In this document: in pieces, positions 8,028-16,173 of the stretch
Layout: each line of letters starts with the position of its first letter
Numbering within the stretch: position 1 is the first letter of the stretch
NCBI GenBank assembly: GCA_902613655.1
Contig: CACMHR010000005.1
Coordinates: 17,211-81,210, forward strand
Direction: 5' to 3'
From: Anoxypelagibacter sp902613655
GTDB taxonomy: Bacteria; Pseudomonadota; Alphaproteobacteria; Pelagibacterales; Pelagibacteraceae
Length of the DNA stretch: 64,000 bases
Program-made: the position numbers and the translations under genes
The notes under the pieces: model-generated
What the model saw: the letters and a program-made list of their open reading frames with translations, nothing else
Told to the model about the DNA's origin: nothing
Database searches by the model: none

Positions 8028-8948
8028 GTGGAAAAAAAAATATATATAATTCATGAAAATGATGAATGGCTTGTTCCATTAAGAGAGAGTTTCAAAAAAA
8101 TTAAAGCTCCTTTTAAAGAATGGCATATGGATAAACAAAGTTTTGATTTTAAAAAATCTCCACCAAATGGTATTTTTTATAATAGAATGAGTGCTAGTGC
8201 ACATTCACGGGGACATAGATATGCTCCAGAAAATACAAAAGATGTCCTTGATTGGTTGGAAAAAGATAAAAAAAGAGTTGTGAACAATTCAAGAGCCTTG
8301 GAGTTAGAAATAAGTAAACAAAAACAATATGAACAATTAAAGAAATTTAATATAAATTTTCCTGAAACATATTATGCTAAAAATAAAAATGAGATCCTGG
8401 AAAAATCAAAAAATTTTAAAAAACCATTTATTACAAAACATAATAGAGGTGGAAGAGGTCTCGGAGTAAAATATTTTACAAATTCAAATGAACTTGAAAA
8501 ATATATTAATGGAAATTTTGAAAACTCTATTGATGGAATTACTTTATTACAGGAATATGTAGAATCTGATCCAAAAATAATAACAAGAGTGGAGTTTGTA
8601 AACGGAAAATTTTTGTATGCAGTTCAAGTTGATGCTAGTGAGGGTTTTGAGTTATGTCCTGCTGATGCTTGTAATGTTGAAGAAAAGTTTTGTCCAACAA
8701 ATCCAGATGGTAATAAATTCATGATTGTCAAAGATTATAGCAATCTTGAACTAAAAAAATATGAGGATTTACTTAAATCGAACAATATTGAAATTGCTGG
8801 TATTGAATATATTAAAGGTAAAGATGGGAAACATTATACCTATGATATCAATACAAACACAAATTATAATTCAATTGCAGAGAGAAAGAGTAATTTGAAA
8901 GGAATGGATTCTATAGCAACATTCCTTTACAATGAATTAAGGAAATAA
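8028..8948 (+). CDS. ATP-grasp family protein, RimK/glutathione-synthetase-like ligase
   Basis: The 306-residue protein has an ATP-grasp fold, whose members join a carboxylate to an amine through an acyl-phosphate. Visible parts are a glycine-rich loop 'KHNRGGRGLGVKYF' near residue 140, the strand 'LLQEYV' with 'ITRVEF' downstream, and the magnesium-binding 'YTYDINTNTNYN' near residue 285. The substrate cannot be told from sequence. The start must be GTG at 8028: an in-frame TAA lies at 8019-8021 and the next Met is about 35 codons in. It sits between umuC and a TPP riboswitch, but no functional link to either is clear. Confidence 0.75.
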   Translation: MEKKIYIIHENDEWLVPLRESFKKIKAPFKEWHMDKQSFDFKKSPPNGIFYNRMSASAHSRGHRYAPENTKDVLDWLEKDKKRVVNNSRALELEISKQKQYEQLKKFNINFPETYYAKNKNEILEKSKNFKKPFITKHNRGGRGLGVKYFTNSNELEKYINGNFENSIDGITLLQEYVESDPKIITRVEFVNGKFLYAVQVDASEGFELCPADACNVEEKFCPTNPDGNKFMIVKDYSNLELKKYEDLLKSNNIEIAGIEYIKGKDGKHYTYDINTNTNYNSIAERKSNLKGMDSIATFLYNELRK

Positions 8949-8951
8949 ATT

Positions 8952-9017
8952 TTAAGGGGTGTCTACAAAGACTGAGATCATACTCTTTGAACCTGACCGG
9001 TAATTCAGTGAGGGAAT
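8952..9017 (+). ncRNA. TPP (thiamine pyrophosphate) riboswitch
   Basis: The conserved THI-box elements occur in order: GGGGTG (8956-8961), a short hairpin GTCT-ACAA-AGAC (8961-8972), CTGAGA (8972-8977), TTTGAACCTGA (8986-8996), GGTAAT (8999-9004) and GTGAGGGAA (9008-9016). CTGA (8993-8996) can pair with TCAG (9005-9008). The core ends directly before the ATG at 9018, so the GAGGGA ribosome-binding site lies inside the aptamer. Ligand binding would therefore most simply block translation initiation. No separate terminator hairpin is visible. Confidence 0.95.
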
Positions 9018-9887
9018 ATGAAAATAAAATTAGCGCTTGAGTGGTTTATAAATCCTGATCATCTACCATTTATTGTGGGTCTGGATAAAGGTTTATATAA
9101 AAAAAATAATATTGATCTAGAAATTATTGAGCCTGAAGGACATTATGATGGTTTTAAAGAACTTGCACAAAACAATATTCAATTAGCAACTAATGAGCCT
9201 TTACACTTAATTGAAAAATATCAAAATAATATTTGCTCAATTGGAAACTTTTTTGAAACTAATGGGGGTATTATATTTACCATTAAAGGCTATGAAAATT
9301 TAGTTAATGGAAAAGAGATTAAAATTACTTCACCGGTTAGTAATCCTATTACAGACAAAATAGCTAATGATATTATTCAAAGACATTTGAATAAAATTAA
9401 TAAAACCAATAAGAACATAAAAATTGTAGCTAATGATTTTTATCATATTAAACATCTTAAGGCTGGATTTGATGCTGCATGGTTGTGTTTTGAAAACTTT
9501 GAGGGTGTAGAGTCAAAATTAGAAGGTTTGGAGGTAAAAAAATTGTATTTAGAAGATGTCGAAATACCTAATTTTTGTGCATTAGACGTGTTTGCCTCAA
9601 AATCTTTTGCTCATGGTAATAAGAATTTGGTAAATGACTTTAAATCTATGGCGCAGGAAAGTATCAAAATTTTAAGTTCAGACTTAGATTATTCTAAATC
9701 TTCTTATTATTCTTATACTAAAACAAAGCCTAGTCCATTAATGGATAATATTATTAAAGACACAATTCATAGATTTAAAAATCCTTTTGATAAATCAAAA
9801 AATAAGTGGAAAAATTTGCATAATTACGTAGTCACACAAAAAATTTCAAATATATCTGATGATCAATACTCAGATATGTTTATTTAA
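9018..9887 (+). CDS. THI5/NMT1-like protein under TPP control, probable role in thiamine pyrimidine supply
   Basis: The 289-residue product resembles the NMT1/THI5 family, which includes periplasmic pyrimidine-binding ThiY proteins and the fungal enzyme Thi5 that makes HMP-phosphate. The family start is clear: 'LALEWFINPDHLPFIVGLDKGLYKK'-type pattern over residues 5-29. No signal peptide or lipobox is present, and no permease or ATPase gene is adjacent, so it looks cytosolic. By my manual alignment, His63 falls at the Thi5 substrate histidine, but Asn59 replaces the PLP lysine and the Cys-rich motif is reduced to one Cys ('NFCALD'). The TPP riboswitch directly upstream ties it to thiamine. 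The exact activity is uncertain. Confidence 0.7.
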   Translation: MKIKLALEWFINPDHLPFIVGLDKGLYKKNNIDLEIIEPEGHYDGFKELAQNNIQLATNEPLHLIEKYQNNICSIGNFFETNGGIIFTIKGYENLVNGKEIKITSPVSNPITDKIANDIIQRHLNKINKTNKNIKIVANDFYHIKHLKAGFDAAWLCFENFEGVESKLEGLEVKKLYLEDVEIPNFCALDVFASKSFAHGNKNLVNDFKSMAQESIKILSSDLDYSKSSYYSYTKTKPSPLMDNIIKDTIHRFKNPFDKSKNKWKNLHNYVVTQKISNISDDQYSDMFI

Positions 9888-11028
9888 TTGGAGACTTACC
9901 AATTAAATGAAGATTTACAACTGATGCTGCTATATCAGTGGATTTATCAGTCCTAAATTTACTTATTACACTTTGAGTTTTTGTAATTTGATTTTCTAAA
10001 TGTTGTTTATTATTTAAAAGGTGATTAACTGTATTAAAAATATTGTTTGCAGTGCAATTTGATTGCAATAATTCAGGAATAATTTCTTCATTAGCTGCAA
10101 TATTAATTAAATTCACAAATTTTACTTTAACGAGCATTTTAATAATAAGAAAATTAATAAAACCAATCTTATATATAATTATTGAAGGAATTTTTGCTTT
10201 ACAAATTTCTAAAGAAATTGTGCCAGATTTAGCCACTGCAAACATAGAGGAATCTAAAATATGAGATTTAATTTTTTCATCTCCTATTGCCCCGCAATTT
10301 TTTAAACCCTCTTTTAATAACAAATTTTGGATTAACTGGACATGTTCAGCAGTTGAATGAAATACAAAAAATAATTCTTTATATTTTTCGTTCATTTTTT
10401 TTACAAAATCAATTAATATAGGCATTAAAACATTAATCTCAGACAATCTACTTCCTGGAAAAATAGAAAAGATTTTCTTATTTTCTTTTATAACTTGACT
10501 TATATCAATTTTATTTTTTTCTCCTTTTTCAAGCAAAGGATGGCCAGTAACAGTTGATGGAATTTCTTCTTTATCAAAATATTGTTTTTCAAAGGGAAAT
10601 AATAATAAAATATGATCCAAAAAAGATTTTAGCTGCTTTACTCTATATTCTCTCCAAACCCAAACTTGTGGTGCTACAAAATGAATTGTTTTTATACTTG
10701 GATCACTTTTTTTAACTTCTTTTGCTACACGTAATGTAAAATCGGGACTGTCAACTGAAAAAAGAATATCTGGTTTAAATTTAATAATTTCTTTTACAGT
10801 TTCATTTATTTTACTCTTTATTTTAAAAATATTTAACAAAACCCTTGTAAACCCAAGAAATGTAATCTCTTTTAAATCATAAATTGACTTAATACCTAAA
10901 GCATTTAAATGTTCACCGCCGACTGATAAATATTCTATATCGGATCTTGTACTTTTAAGTTTAGTAATGATTTTTGAGGCTAATTTATCTCCAGACGGTT
11001 CACCGGTTAATATAAATATTTTTTTCAT
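9880..11028 (-). CDS. lpxB: Lipid-A-disaccharide synthase
   Basis: LpxB joins UDP-2,3-diacylglucosamine and lipid X to make the lipid A disaccharide at the inner membrane. The 382-residue product starts 'MKKIFILTGEPSGD' and carries the family motif 'FVAPQVWVWREYRVKQL' and the UDP-sugar binding region 'AKSGTISLEI'. I choose the ATG at 11028, which overlaps the msrA stop as ATGA, over an upstream ATG 12 codons earlier. The 3' end overlaps the convergent THI5-like gene by 8 bases. It closes the lpx operon. Confidence 0.95.
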   Translation of the reverse strand: MKKIFILTGEPSGDKLASKIITKLKSTRSDIEYLSVGGEHLNALGIKSIYDLKEITFLGFTRVLLNIFKIKSKINETVKEIIKFKPDILFSVDSPDFTLRVAKEVKKSDPSIKTIHFVAPQVWVWREYRVKQLKSFLDHILLLFPFEKQYFDKEEIPSTVTGHPLLEKGEKNKIDISQVIKENKKIFSIFPGSRLSEINVLMPILIDFVKKMNEKYKELFFVFHSTAEHVQLIQNLLLKEGLKNCGAIGDEKIKSHILDSSMFAVAKSGTISLEICKAKIPSIIIYKIGFINFLIIKMLVKVKFVNLINIAANEEIIPELLQSNCTANNIFNTVNHLLNNKQHLENQITKTQSVISKFRTDKSTDIAASVVNLHLIGKSPIK

Positions 11029-11597
11029 CCCCAGATTTTGTTTAATGTTTCTTCCCTTTGGCAACCTTTTTTGTACATCAAGTATCTTATAAAATTTTTC
11101 TCATAATAATCTTGATGGTAAGTCTCAGCTTTATAAAATTCCTTGAATTTTTTTACATAAGTAACAACTTTTTTATTAAACTTATTTTCAATATTTTTAA
11201 TTGAAGCATCTACAATTTTTTTTTGATCACTGTTCTCAAAAAAAACTACAGACTTATAGCTTTCACCTTTGTCACAAAATTGGCCATCTGCATCAAACGG
11301 GTCAATATTGATCCAATAAATTTCTAAAAGCTTTTCAAAATTTGTAATTGATGAATTGTAAGTGATTTCTAAAGTTTCATAGTGGCCAGTGGTGTTTTTA
11401 ACAACATCTTTGTATTTAGGGTTTTTAACATGTCCACCAGAATATCCAGAAATAGTTTCTATCACACCATTAACCTTATCAAATGACTCTTCCATGCACC
11501 AAAAGCAACCCCCAGCAAAATAAACTTTCGATATATTTTCTGCATTTAAATTTGCTGGTAATAATAAAAAAAAAACAATTAATAAAGTTTTTTTCAT
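11025..11597 (-). CDS. msrA: Peptide-methionine (S)-S-oxide reductase, exported
   Basis: MsrA repairs oxidised methionine. The reactive cysteine motif 'GGCFWCMEES' (Cys31) follows a hydrophobic signal segment (about residues 1-19), so the enzyme is probably periplasmic or membrane-bound. 'GYSGGH' and the C-terminal 'AETYHQDYYEKN' are typical of the family. The ATG at 11597 overlaps the upstream stop (ATGA), which favours it over an ATG five codons earlier. Its place inside a lipid A operon is unusual. It may protect envelope proteins, which is inference. Confidence 0.93.
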   Translation of the reverse strand: MKKTLLIVFFLLLPANLNAENISKVYFAGGCFWCMEESFDKVNGVIETISGYSGGHVKNPKYKDVVKNTTGHYETLEITYNSSITNFEKLLEIYWINIDPFDADGQFCDKGESYKSVVFFENSDQKKIVDASIKNIENKFNKKVVTYVKKFKEFYKAETYHQDYYEKNFIRYLMYKKGCQREETLNKIWG

Positions 11598-12655
11598 TTG
11601 TACATTTTCCAAAGTTCTCCATAATCTGATAACATATACAATTCACCTGTATCTTTATGTATTTTGATATCTCTTATTCTTCCAATATTACCTTTAAAAA
11701 TTATTTGTTCACTTAAAAATTTATTATCTTTAAATTTTATTTTTCTTAATGACTGATCTTTTAGTGAGGTAATTAAAGCATCCCCGTTCCATTCTTTAAA
11801 CTCATCACCTTGATATATAGCCATCGCACTTACTGCTATCGAAGGAACCCAATACTTAATTGCTTTTGTAAAACCTGGTTTCCATTTCGGCCCTATTTTA
11901 GTTCCGGTATAATTTGTTCCACCCCAACCTAAAATTTTCCAACCATAATTTTCAGCAAAATTAGCTGTACCAAACCAATCACCGCCTTTAGCACCATGAT
12001 TTGTCATATAAATTTTATTATCAAAAGGAGATAATGACATTCCCTGAGGATTTCTTACCCCAATTTGGAAAATTTCAGGTAACCAATTTTTTTTATTTTT
12101 AAACTTAGGATTGTCTTTGGGAATAGATCCATCAAGGTTAATTCTGATTATACTACCAGGATGTTTTGTGAAATCTTGAGCAATCATTCCCTGGCCTCTT
12201 TCACCGGCAGAAATATATAAATGGTCATCTTTTTTAACTATTCTTGAACCAAAGTGATATCCAGAATCAATTGGTGGTTCAGCTCTAAAAATATTATTGA
12301 ATTTAATAGAGTTCTTATCGAATTTACCTTTTGCAACAGAAGTACTTGTTTTCCGACCCTCTCTTTGTTCAGAATAGGATACATAAACATTTTCATTATC
12401 ATACAAAACATCGAGAAGACCTCCTTGGCCATCCTCAAGAACAGATAGATTGTGTTTAATTTCAGATAATGTTTGATTTTTTAAATCTAAATGAAACAGC
12501 TTACCTTTTTTTTCAGTATAAATAAGACTGGAATTATTTATAAATGATAAACTCCAAGGCTTGTTCATGCCTTCTACGATCTTTTCCAATTTAACTTCTA
12601 ACCCAAACAAATTTGAAAACCAAAGAAAATATATAATTAATATTATTTTTTTCAT
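11594..12655 (-). CDS. Secreted PQQ-dependent-type sugar dehydrogenase (YliI/glucose-sorbosone family)
   Basis: The 353-residue product has an N-terminal signal segment ('ILIIYFLWFSNLFG') and a six-bladed beta-propeller typical of soluble aldose sugar dehydrogenases. Family features are 'EGMNKPWSLSF' near residue 28, 'GYHFGSRIV' with the catalytic-type His, 'SAGERGQGM', 'GVRNPQGMSLSPF' and 'AENYGWKILGWG'. Family enzymes oxidise aldoses with PQQ. No pqq genes are visible here, so cofactor supply is unknown. It overlaps lpxI and msrA by four bases each and is probably translated with them. Confidence 0.85.
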   Translation of the reverse strand: MKKIILIIYFLWFSNLFGLEVKLEKIVEGMNKPWSLSFINNSSLIYTEKKGKLFHLDLKNQTLSEIKHNLSVLEDGQGGLLDVLYDNENVYVSYSEQREGRKTSTSVAKGKFDKNSIKFNNIFRAEPPIDSGYHFGSRIVKKDDHLYISAGERGQGMIAQDFTKHPGSIIRINLDGSIPKDNPKFKNKKNWLPEIFQIGVRNPQGMSLSPFDNKIYMTNHGAKGGDWFGTANFAENYGWKILGWGGTNYTGTKIGPKWKPGFTKAIKYWVPSIAVSAMAIYQGDEFKEWNGDALITSLKDQSLRKIKFKDNKFLSEQIIFKGNIGRIRDIKIHKDTGELYMLSDYGELWKMYK

Positions 12656-13446
12656 TTTGCTATAAGAAACATTTTATTTTTATTTGCAAAATTAATACAT
12701 TTTTTTTTCTCAAGTAAAATGTTACTTTTACTTTTAAGAACTATTCCTTTTAAACCAGCTGCTTTGCATTGAACAAAAGTTTTTAATCCAACGGTTGGTA
12801 GATCGATTCTTAAGTCTTGTTTCTTTTTTGGAAATTTAACTAGTACACCTTTGTTTTTAAATATTTTACCTTTGCATTTGTTTAGCATTTTTTGGGTCCC
12901 ACCTTTACCTTCAATAGCTATCACTTTGTCATTTCTAACTACAGTACCTTGACTATAATTGTATTGATTTAATCTATTGAGTGTTTTGATAGCTTTATCA
13001 ATATCTTTATTATCATCTTTGGTTGGCTTGATTTTAGTGTAGTTTCCTTTATGTAAAGAAAGTTCAGGATTAAATATTATTGAACTGATAGTTTTAATTT
13101 TTTCTTTATTCAATATTTTAATTATTTCTTTTAATATTGACGCATCTCCGTGTTTAGAACTTTTTATTATTCTAGGCATATAATAAATACCTTTTAGATC
13201 TAATCTTAACTTTGAAAAATTCGGTTTTTTGACGCTACCAGCAAAAAGAACTTTCTTACAATAATTTTCTCTTAGGATATCAATAATCTTGCCAAATTGT
13301 CCTATTGATACTGGAAATGAATTTTTCTCTTTTTTAAAAAATTTTTTTTGGGTTAAATCAATAATTAAATATTTTATTTTCTTTTTTTTAACTTTTTTTA
13401 AGATTTCTTTTGGAAATGATTTTTCCCCAAATATTAAACCAATCAT
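12652..13446 (-). CDS. lpxI: UDP-2,3-diacylglucosamine pyrophosphatase, LpxI type
   Basis: LpxI hydrolyses UDP-diacylglucosamine to lipid X, the step that LpxH performs in gammaproteobacteria. The 264-residue product (DUF1009 family) shows 'FAGSVKKPNFSKLRLDLKG', 'GDASILKEI', 'AIEGKGGTQKML' and 'DLRIDLPTVGLKTF'. It lies just after lpxA, the usual alphaproteobacterial position. Its start abuts the lpxA stop. Confidence 0.92.
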   Translation of the reverse strand: MIGLIFGEKSFPKEILKKVKKKKIKYLIIDLTQKKFFKKEKNSFPVSIGQFGKIIDILRENYCKKVLFAGSVKKPNFSKLRLDLKGIYYMPRIIKSSKHGDASILKEIIKILNKEKIKTISSIIFNPELSLHKGNYTKIKPTKDDNKDIDKAIKTLNRLNQYNYSQGTVVRNDKVIAIEGKGGTQKMLNKCKGKIFKNKGVLVKFPKKKQDLRIDLPTVGLKTFVQCKAAGLKGIVLKSKSNILLEKKKCINFANKNKMFLIAK

Positions 13447-14228
13447 TATTCAGATAAGGGTGAACAAATAGGTCTTTTTTTATCCTTTTCAATAAATTTA
13501 GTGACCTCTTGTACTAATTCATTTTCTTTAAATTCACCATTAATTTTGCTGAGATTATCATGAAGATTATTTGAAGAAAATATTTTTTTATATGCTTTGT
13601 CTAGTTCAATTATTTTTTTGTTGTCATATTTTTTTCTTCTTAATCCGATTAAGTTTATACCTTTCAAATAATTTCTATTACCAAAAGAAAGCCCAAAAGG
13701 AATAACATCTTTTAAAACTCCGGTCATCCCTCCAATCATAGCTAGTCTTCCAATTCTAGTAAATTGTTGTACTGCCGAGTTTCCGCCTATAACAACTGAG
13801 TCCTCAATTGTTACGTGCCCCCCTAAAGGAACATTGTTAGCAATAACAACGTTGTTTCCTATTTTACAGTCATGAGCTATATGCGAGGAGATCATAAATA
13901 AACAATTATTTCCTATGACTGTTTTACTACCTCCACCTGCTGTGCCAGGGTTAATAGTTACATACTCTCTTATTGTATTATATTCTCCAATATCTAAACT
14001 ATTTTGTTCACCTTTGTATTTTAGATCTTGAGGAGATGTTCCAATGCTAGAAAAAGGATAAAGTTTTGTAAACTTTCCTATTATTGTATTACCTTCAACA
14101 TGAACATTCGACATTAGTTCAACACCCTCTTTTAAATGAACATTCGATCCAACAAAACAAAAAGGCCCAATCTTAACGTTCTTTTCAACTATCGCTTTTG
14201 GATCTATTACGCTTGATTTGTGTATCAT
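13446..14228 (-). CDS. lpxA: UDP-N-acetylglucosamine acyltransferase
   Basis: LpxA puts the first acyl chain onto UDP-GlcNAc in lipid A synthesis. The 260-residue protein is a left-handed beta-helix with many hexapeptide repeats. It includes 'SSHIAHDCKIGNNVVIANNV', whose first His matches the catalytic histidine, and 'IGLRRKKY' in the C-terminal helical domain. It overlaps the fabZ end by four bases. Confidence 0.96.
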   Translation of the reverse strand: MIHKSSVIDPKAIVEKNVKIGPFCFVGSNVHLKEGVELMSNVHVEGNTIIGKFTKLYPFSSIGTSPQDLKYKGEQNSLDIGEYNTIREYVTINPGTAGGGSKTVIGNNCLFMISSHIAHDCKIGNNVVIANNVPLGGHVTIEDSVVIGGNSAVQQFTRIGRLAMIGGMTGVLKDVIPFGLSFGNRNYLKGINLIGLRRKKYDNKKIIELDKAYKKIFSSNNLHDNLSKINGEFKENELVQEVTKFIEKDKKRPICSPLSE

Positions 14229-14677
14229 TTATTTCTATCAACAATTGTAGCCGACCATTCTGCATCAGCCATTTTTTTATCATTAACTTTAGCAATCCCT
14301 TTATATTTCCATACTCTTCCGTGTGATCTCACTGCCTCAATTTCAAGATGTAATTCGCAATCAGGCATAACAGGATTCCTAAAACGAGCTTTTTCAACAC
14401 TCATTAGGTAAACTAATTTATCCTTATATTCTTTTGGATCTATTCCATGGGCTGTGAGTGCGGCTGCTGCTTGCCCAAAAGCTTCAACAATTAAAACTCC
14501 CGGCATTACAGGTTGGCCAGGAAAATGCCCATCAAAAAAGAATTTTCCTTTTTTAACAATAACTATTGCGGTAGCTGATTTCAGTGGAACTATATTAATT
14601 AATCTATCGATTAAAAGCATTGGCTCTCTGTGAGGTAATAATTTTTCGATTTGTTCTTTGTTGATACTATTTGTCAT
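14225..14677 (-). CDS. fabZ: 3-hydroxyacyl-ACP dehydratase
   Basis: FabZ dehydrates beta-hydroxyacyl-ACP in fatty acid elongation and so competes with the Lpx acyltransferases for substrate. The 150-residue hot-dog-fold protein has the catalytic His in 'FFDGHFPGQPVMPGVLIVE' with the Glu of 'IVEAFGQAAA'. It overlaps lpxD by 11 bases. The lpxD-fabZ-lpxA order is highly conserved. Confidence 0.97.
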   Translation of the reverse strand: MTNSINKEQIEKLLPHREPMLLIDRLINIVPLKSATAIVIVKKGKFFFDGHFPGQPVMPGVLIVEAFGQAAAALTAHGIDPKEYKDKLVYLMSVEKARFRNPVMPDCELHLEIEAVRSHGRVWKYKGIAKVNDKKMADAEWSATIVDRNK

Positions 14678-15644
14678 TTTTTTTTAGAAATTCCCTTAAT
14701 GGTACGGCGGGATAACCCATAACTGTTGTTCCATCTGGTATATTTTTTACAACACCGCTACCTCCACCAATTCTTACATTGTTACCAATTTTTAAATGAC
14801 CAGAAACACCAGCCTGACCTCCTATCGAAACATTGTTACCAATCGATGAACTTCCAGCAAAACCAACTTGTCCTGCGATCATACAATTTTCTCCAATTTT
14901 AACATTATGTGCCATATGTACTTGGTTGTCTAAAAAAGTATTGGTTCCAATTATTGTATCACCAATAGATCCTCTATCTATTGTACAATTAGCACCTATT
15001 TCAACATTGTCATTTATAATTACTCTTCCAATATGAGGAAACCTAAAATTTTTACCTTTAGAGGGAATAAAACCAAATCCTTTAACACCAATCTTTGAAC
15101 CGTCTTGAACCACAACTTCTTTTCCTATTAAAACATTTCTTAAAGTTACATTTGCACCAATTATACAGTTTTTACCAATTTGAACATCATGTTCAATAAT
15201 TGTATTACTGCCTATTATTGAGTTTGACCCTATTTTTACATTTTTTCCAACAAAAATATTCTTACCAAATGTAACGGAGTCGAAATTGGATGAAAGTTTA
15301 TTAGTTTCAATAAGAGTTTGGTCTGGGTAGTCTATATCAGCATCAGGATAAAATTTTTTAGATACTTCTGCGATTGATAGTAATACATTTTTAACAACTA
15401 TAGTTAAGCATGTTTTAGGTAAATATTGTTTCAATTTTGAGGTTGTAATACATGCTGAAGCTTTAGTTTTTTTGGCTAAATCAATATAATCATTTGAATT
15501 CAGAAAAGTGATACTGCTCTTATCAGCTTTGTCTAAAGTCTTAACATCGGTGATTTTAGATTGATTTTTTTGAACAGAAAGCTCTTTAAATAAGTCATTT
15601 ATATAAAATGGACCTTTAGGTACAAAAAAAGAGGTATCTGACAT
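14667..15644 (-). CDS. lpxD: UDP-3-O-acylglucosamine N-acyltransferase
   Basis: LpxD adds the second acyl chain in lipid A synthesis. An N-terminal uridine-binding domain (about residues 1-100) is followed by a hexapeptide-repeat beta-helix and a short C-terminal helix. The catalytic His lies in 'DNQVHMAHNVKIGENCMIAG', and 'GFGFIPS' near residue 188 is the usual active-site neighbour. The length of 325 residues is typical. Confidence 0.96.
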   Translation of the reverse strand: MSDTSFFVPKGPFYINDLFKELSVQKNQSKITDVKTLDKADKSSITFLNSNDYIDLAKKTKASACITTSKLKQYLPKTCLTIVVKNVLLSIAEVSKKFYPDADIDYPDQTLIETNKLSSNFDSVTFGKNIFVGKNVKIGSNSIIGSNTIIEHDVQIGKNCIIGANVTLRNVLIGKEVVVQDGSKIGVKGFGFIPSKGKNFRFPHIGRVIINDNVEIGANCTIDRGSIGDTIIGTNTFLDNQVHMAHNVKIGENCMIAGQVGFAGSSSIGNNVSIGGQAGVSGHLKIGNNVRIGGGSGVVKNIPDGTTVMGYPAVPLREFLKKNDK

Positions 15645-15650
15645 TTAGAC

Positions 15651-16172
15651 TTATTCTAATTTAATGGATTTTACTTCTTTATCTAATATTTTCAAAATTA
15701 TTTCTGTTAGATCAAATTTAGAATTAGCTAGAAGTACATATTTTTTATCTACAATCATTTCTATATTATTTTCGTTCATATATTTTGTCAAAATTGGATT
15801 TAAATTTTGTATTAGTTTTGATCTAGCTTCATTTTTCTTTTTAAGCCAATCGTTTGATGCACTTCTCCTTTTTTTTTGATAATTAACATTTTTTTCTCTT
15901 AAAAGATTAAGGCTTTTTTTATATTCATCATTAGAGACAAGTTTCTTTTTTGATATTAAATCTGATTCTTCTTTCTTTAATGCAATAGACTCCTTTTTTA
16001 ATTTTTCATTTTCTTCATCAAATTTCTTTTTCAAAAAATTTTGGGCTTCTCTTCCAGCTTTACTTTTATTTAAAATTTGTTTTATGTCTACGAAATATAA
16101 ATCAGCAGCGATACTTTTGTTAAAAATTAAAGAAATAAATATTACAAAAAATAAAATTTTTATGTGTTTCAT
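15651..16172 (-). CDS. skp: Skp/OmpH-family periplasmic chaperone
   Basis: The 173-residue product has a signal peptide (about residues 1-22, ending 'NKSIAA'). A short N-terminal strand with 'ADLYFVDIKQILNKS' and a long Lys/Glu-rich coiled coil (about residues 45-120) follow, typical of Skp chaperones that hold outer-membrane proteins for BamA. I use the ATG at 16172, one base after the bamA stop, because an earlier ATG would put 27 non-signal residues in front of the signal peptide. Its position between bamA and lpxD is standard. Confidence 0.88.
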   Translation of the reverse strand: MKHIKILFFVIFISLIFNKSIAADLYFVDIKQILNKSKAGREAQNFLKKKFDEENEKLKKESIALKKEESDLISKKKLVSNDEYKKSLNLLREKNVNYQKKRRSASNDWLKKKNEARSKLIQNLNPILTKYMNENNIEMIVDKKYVLLANSKFDLTEIILKILDKEVKSIKLE

Positions 16173-16173
16173 A

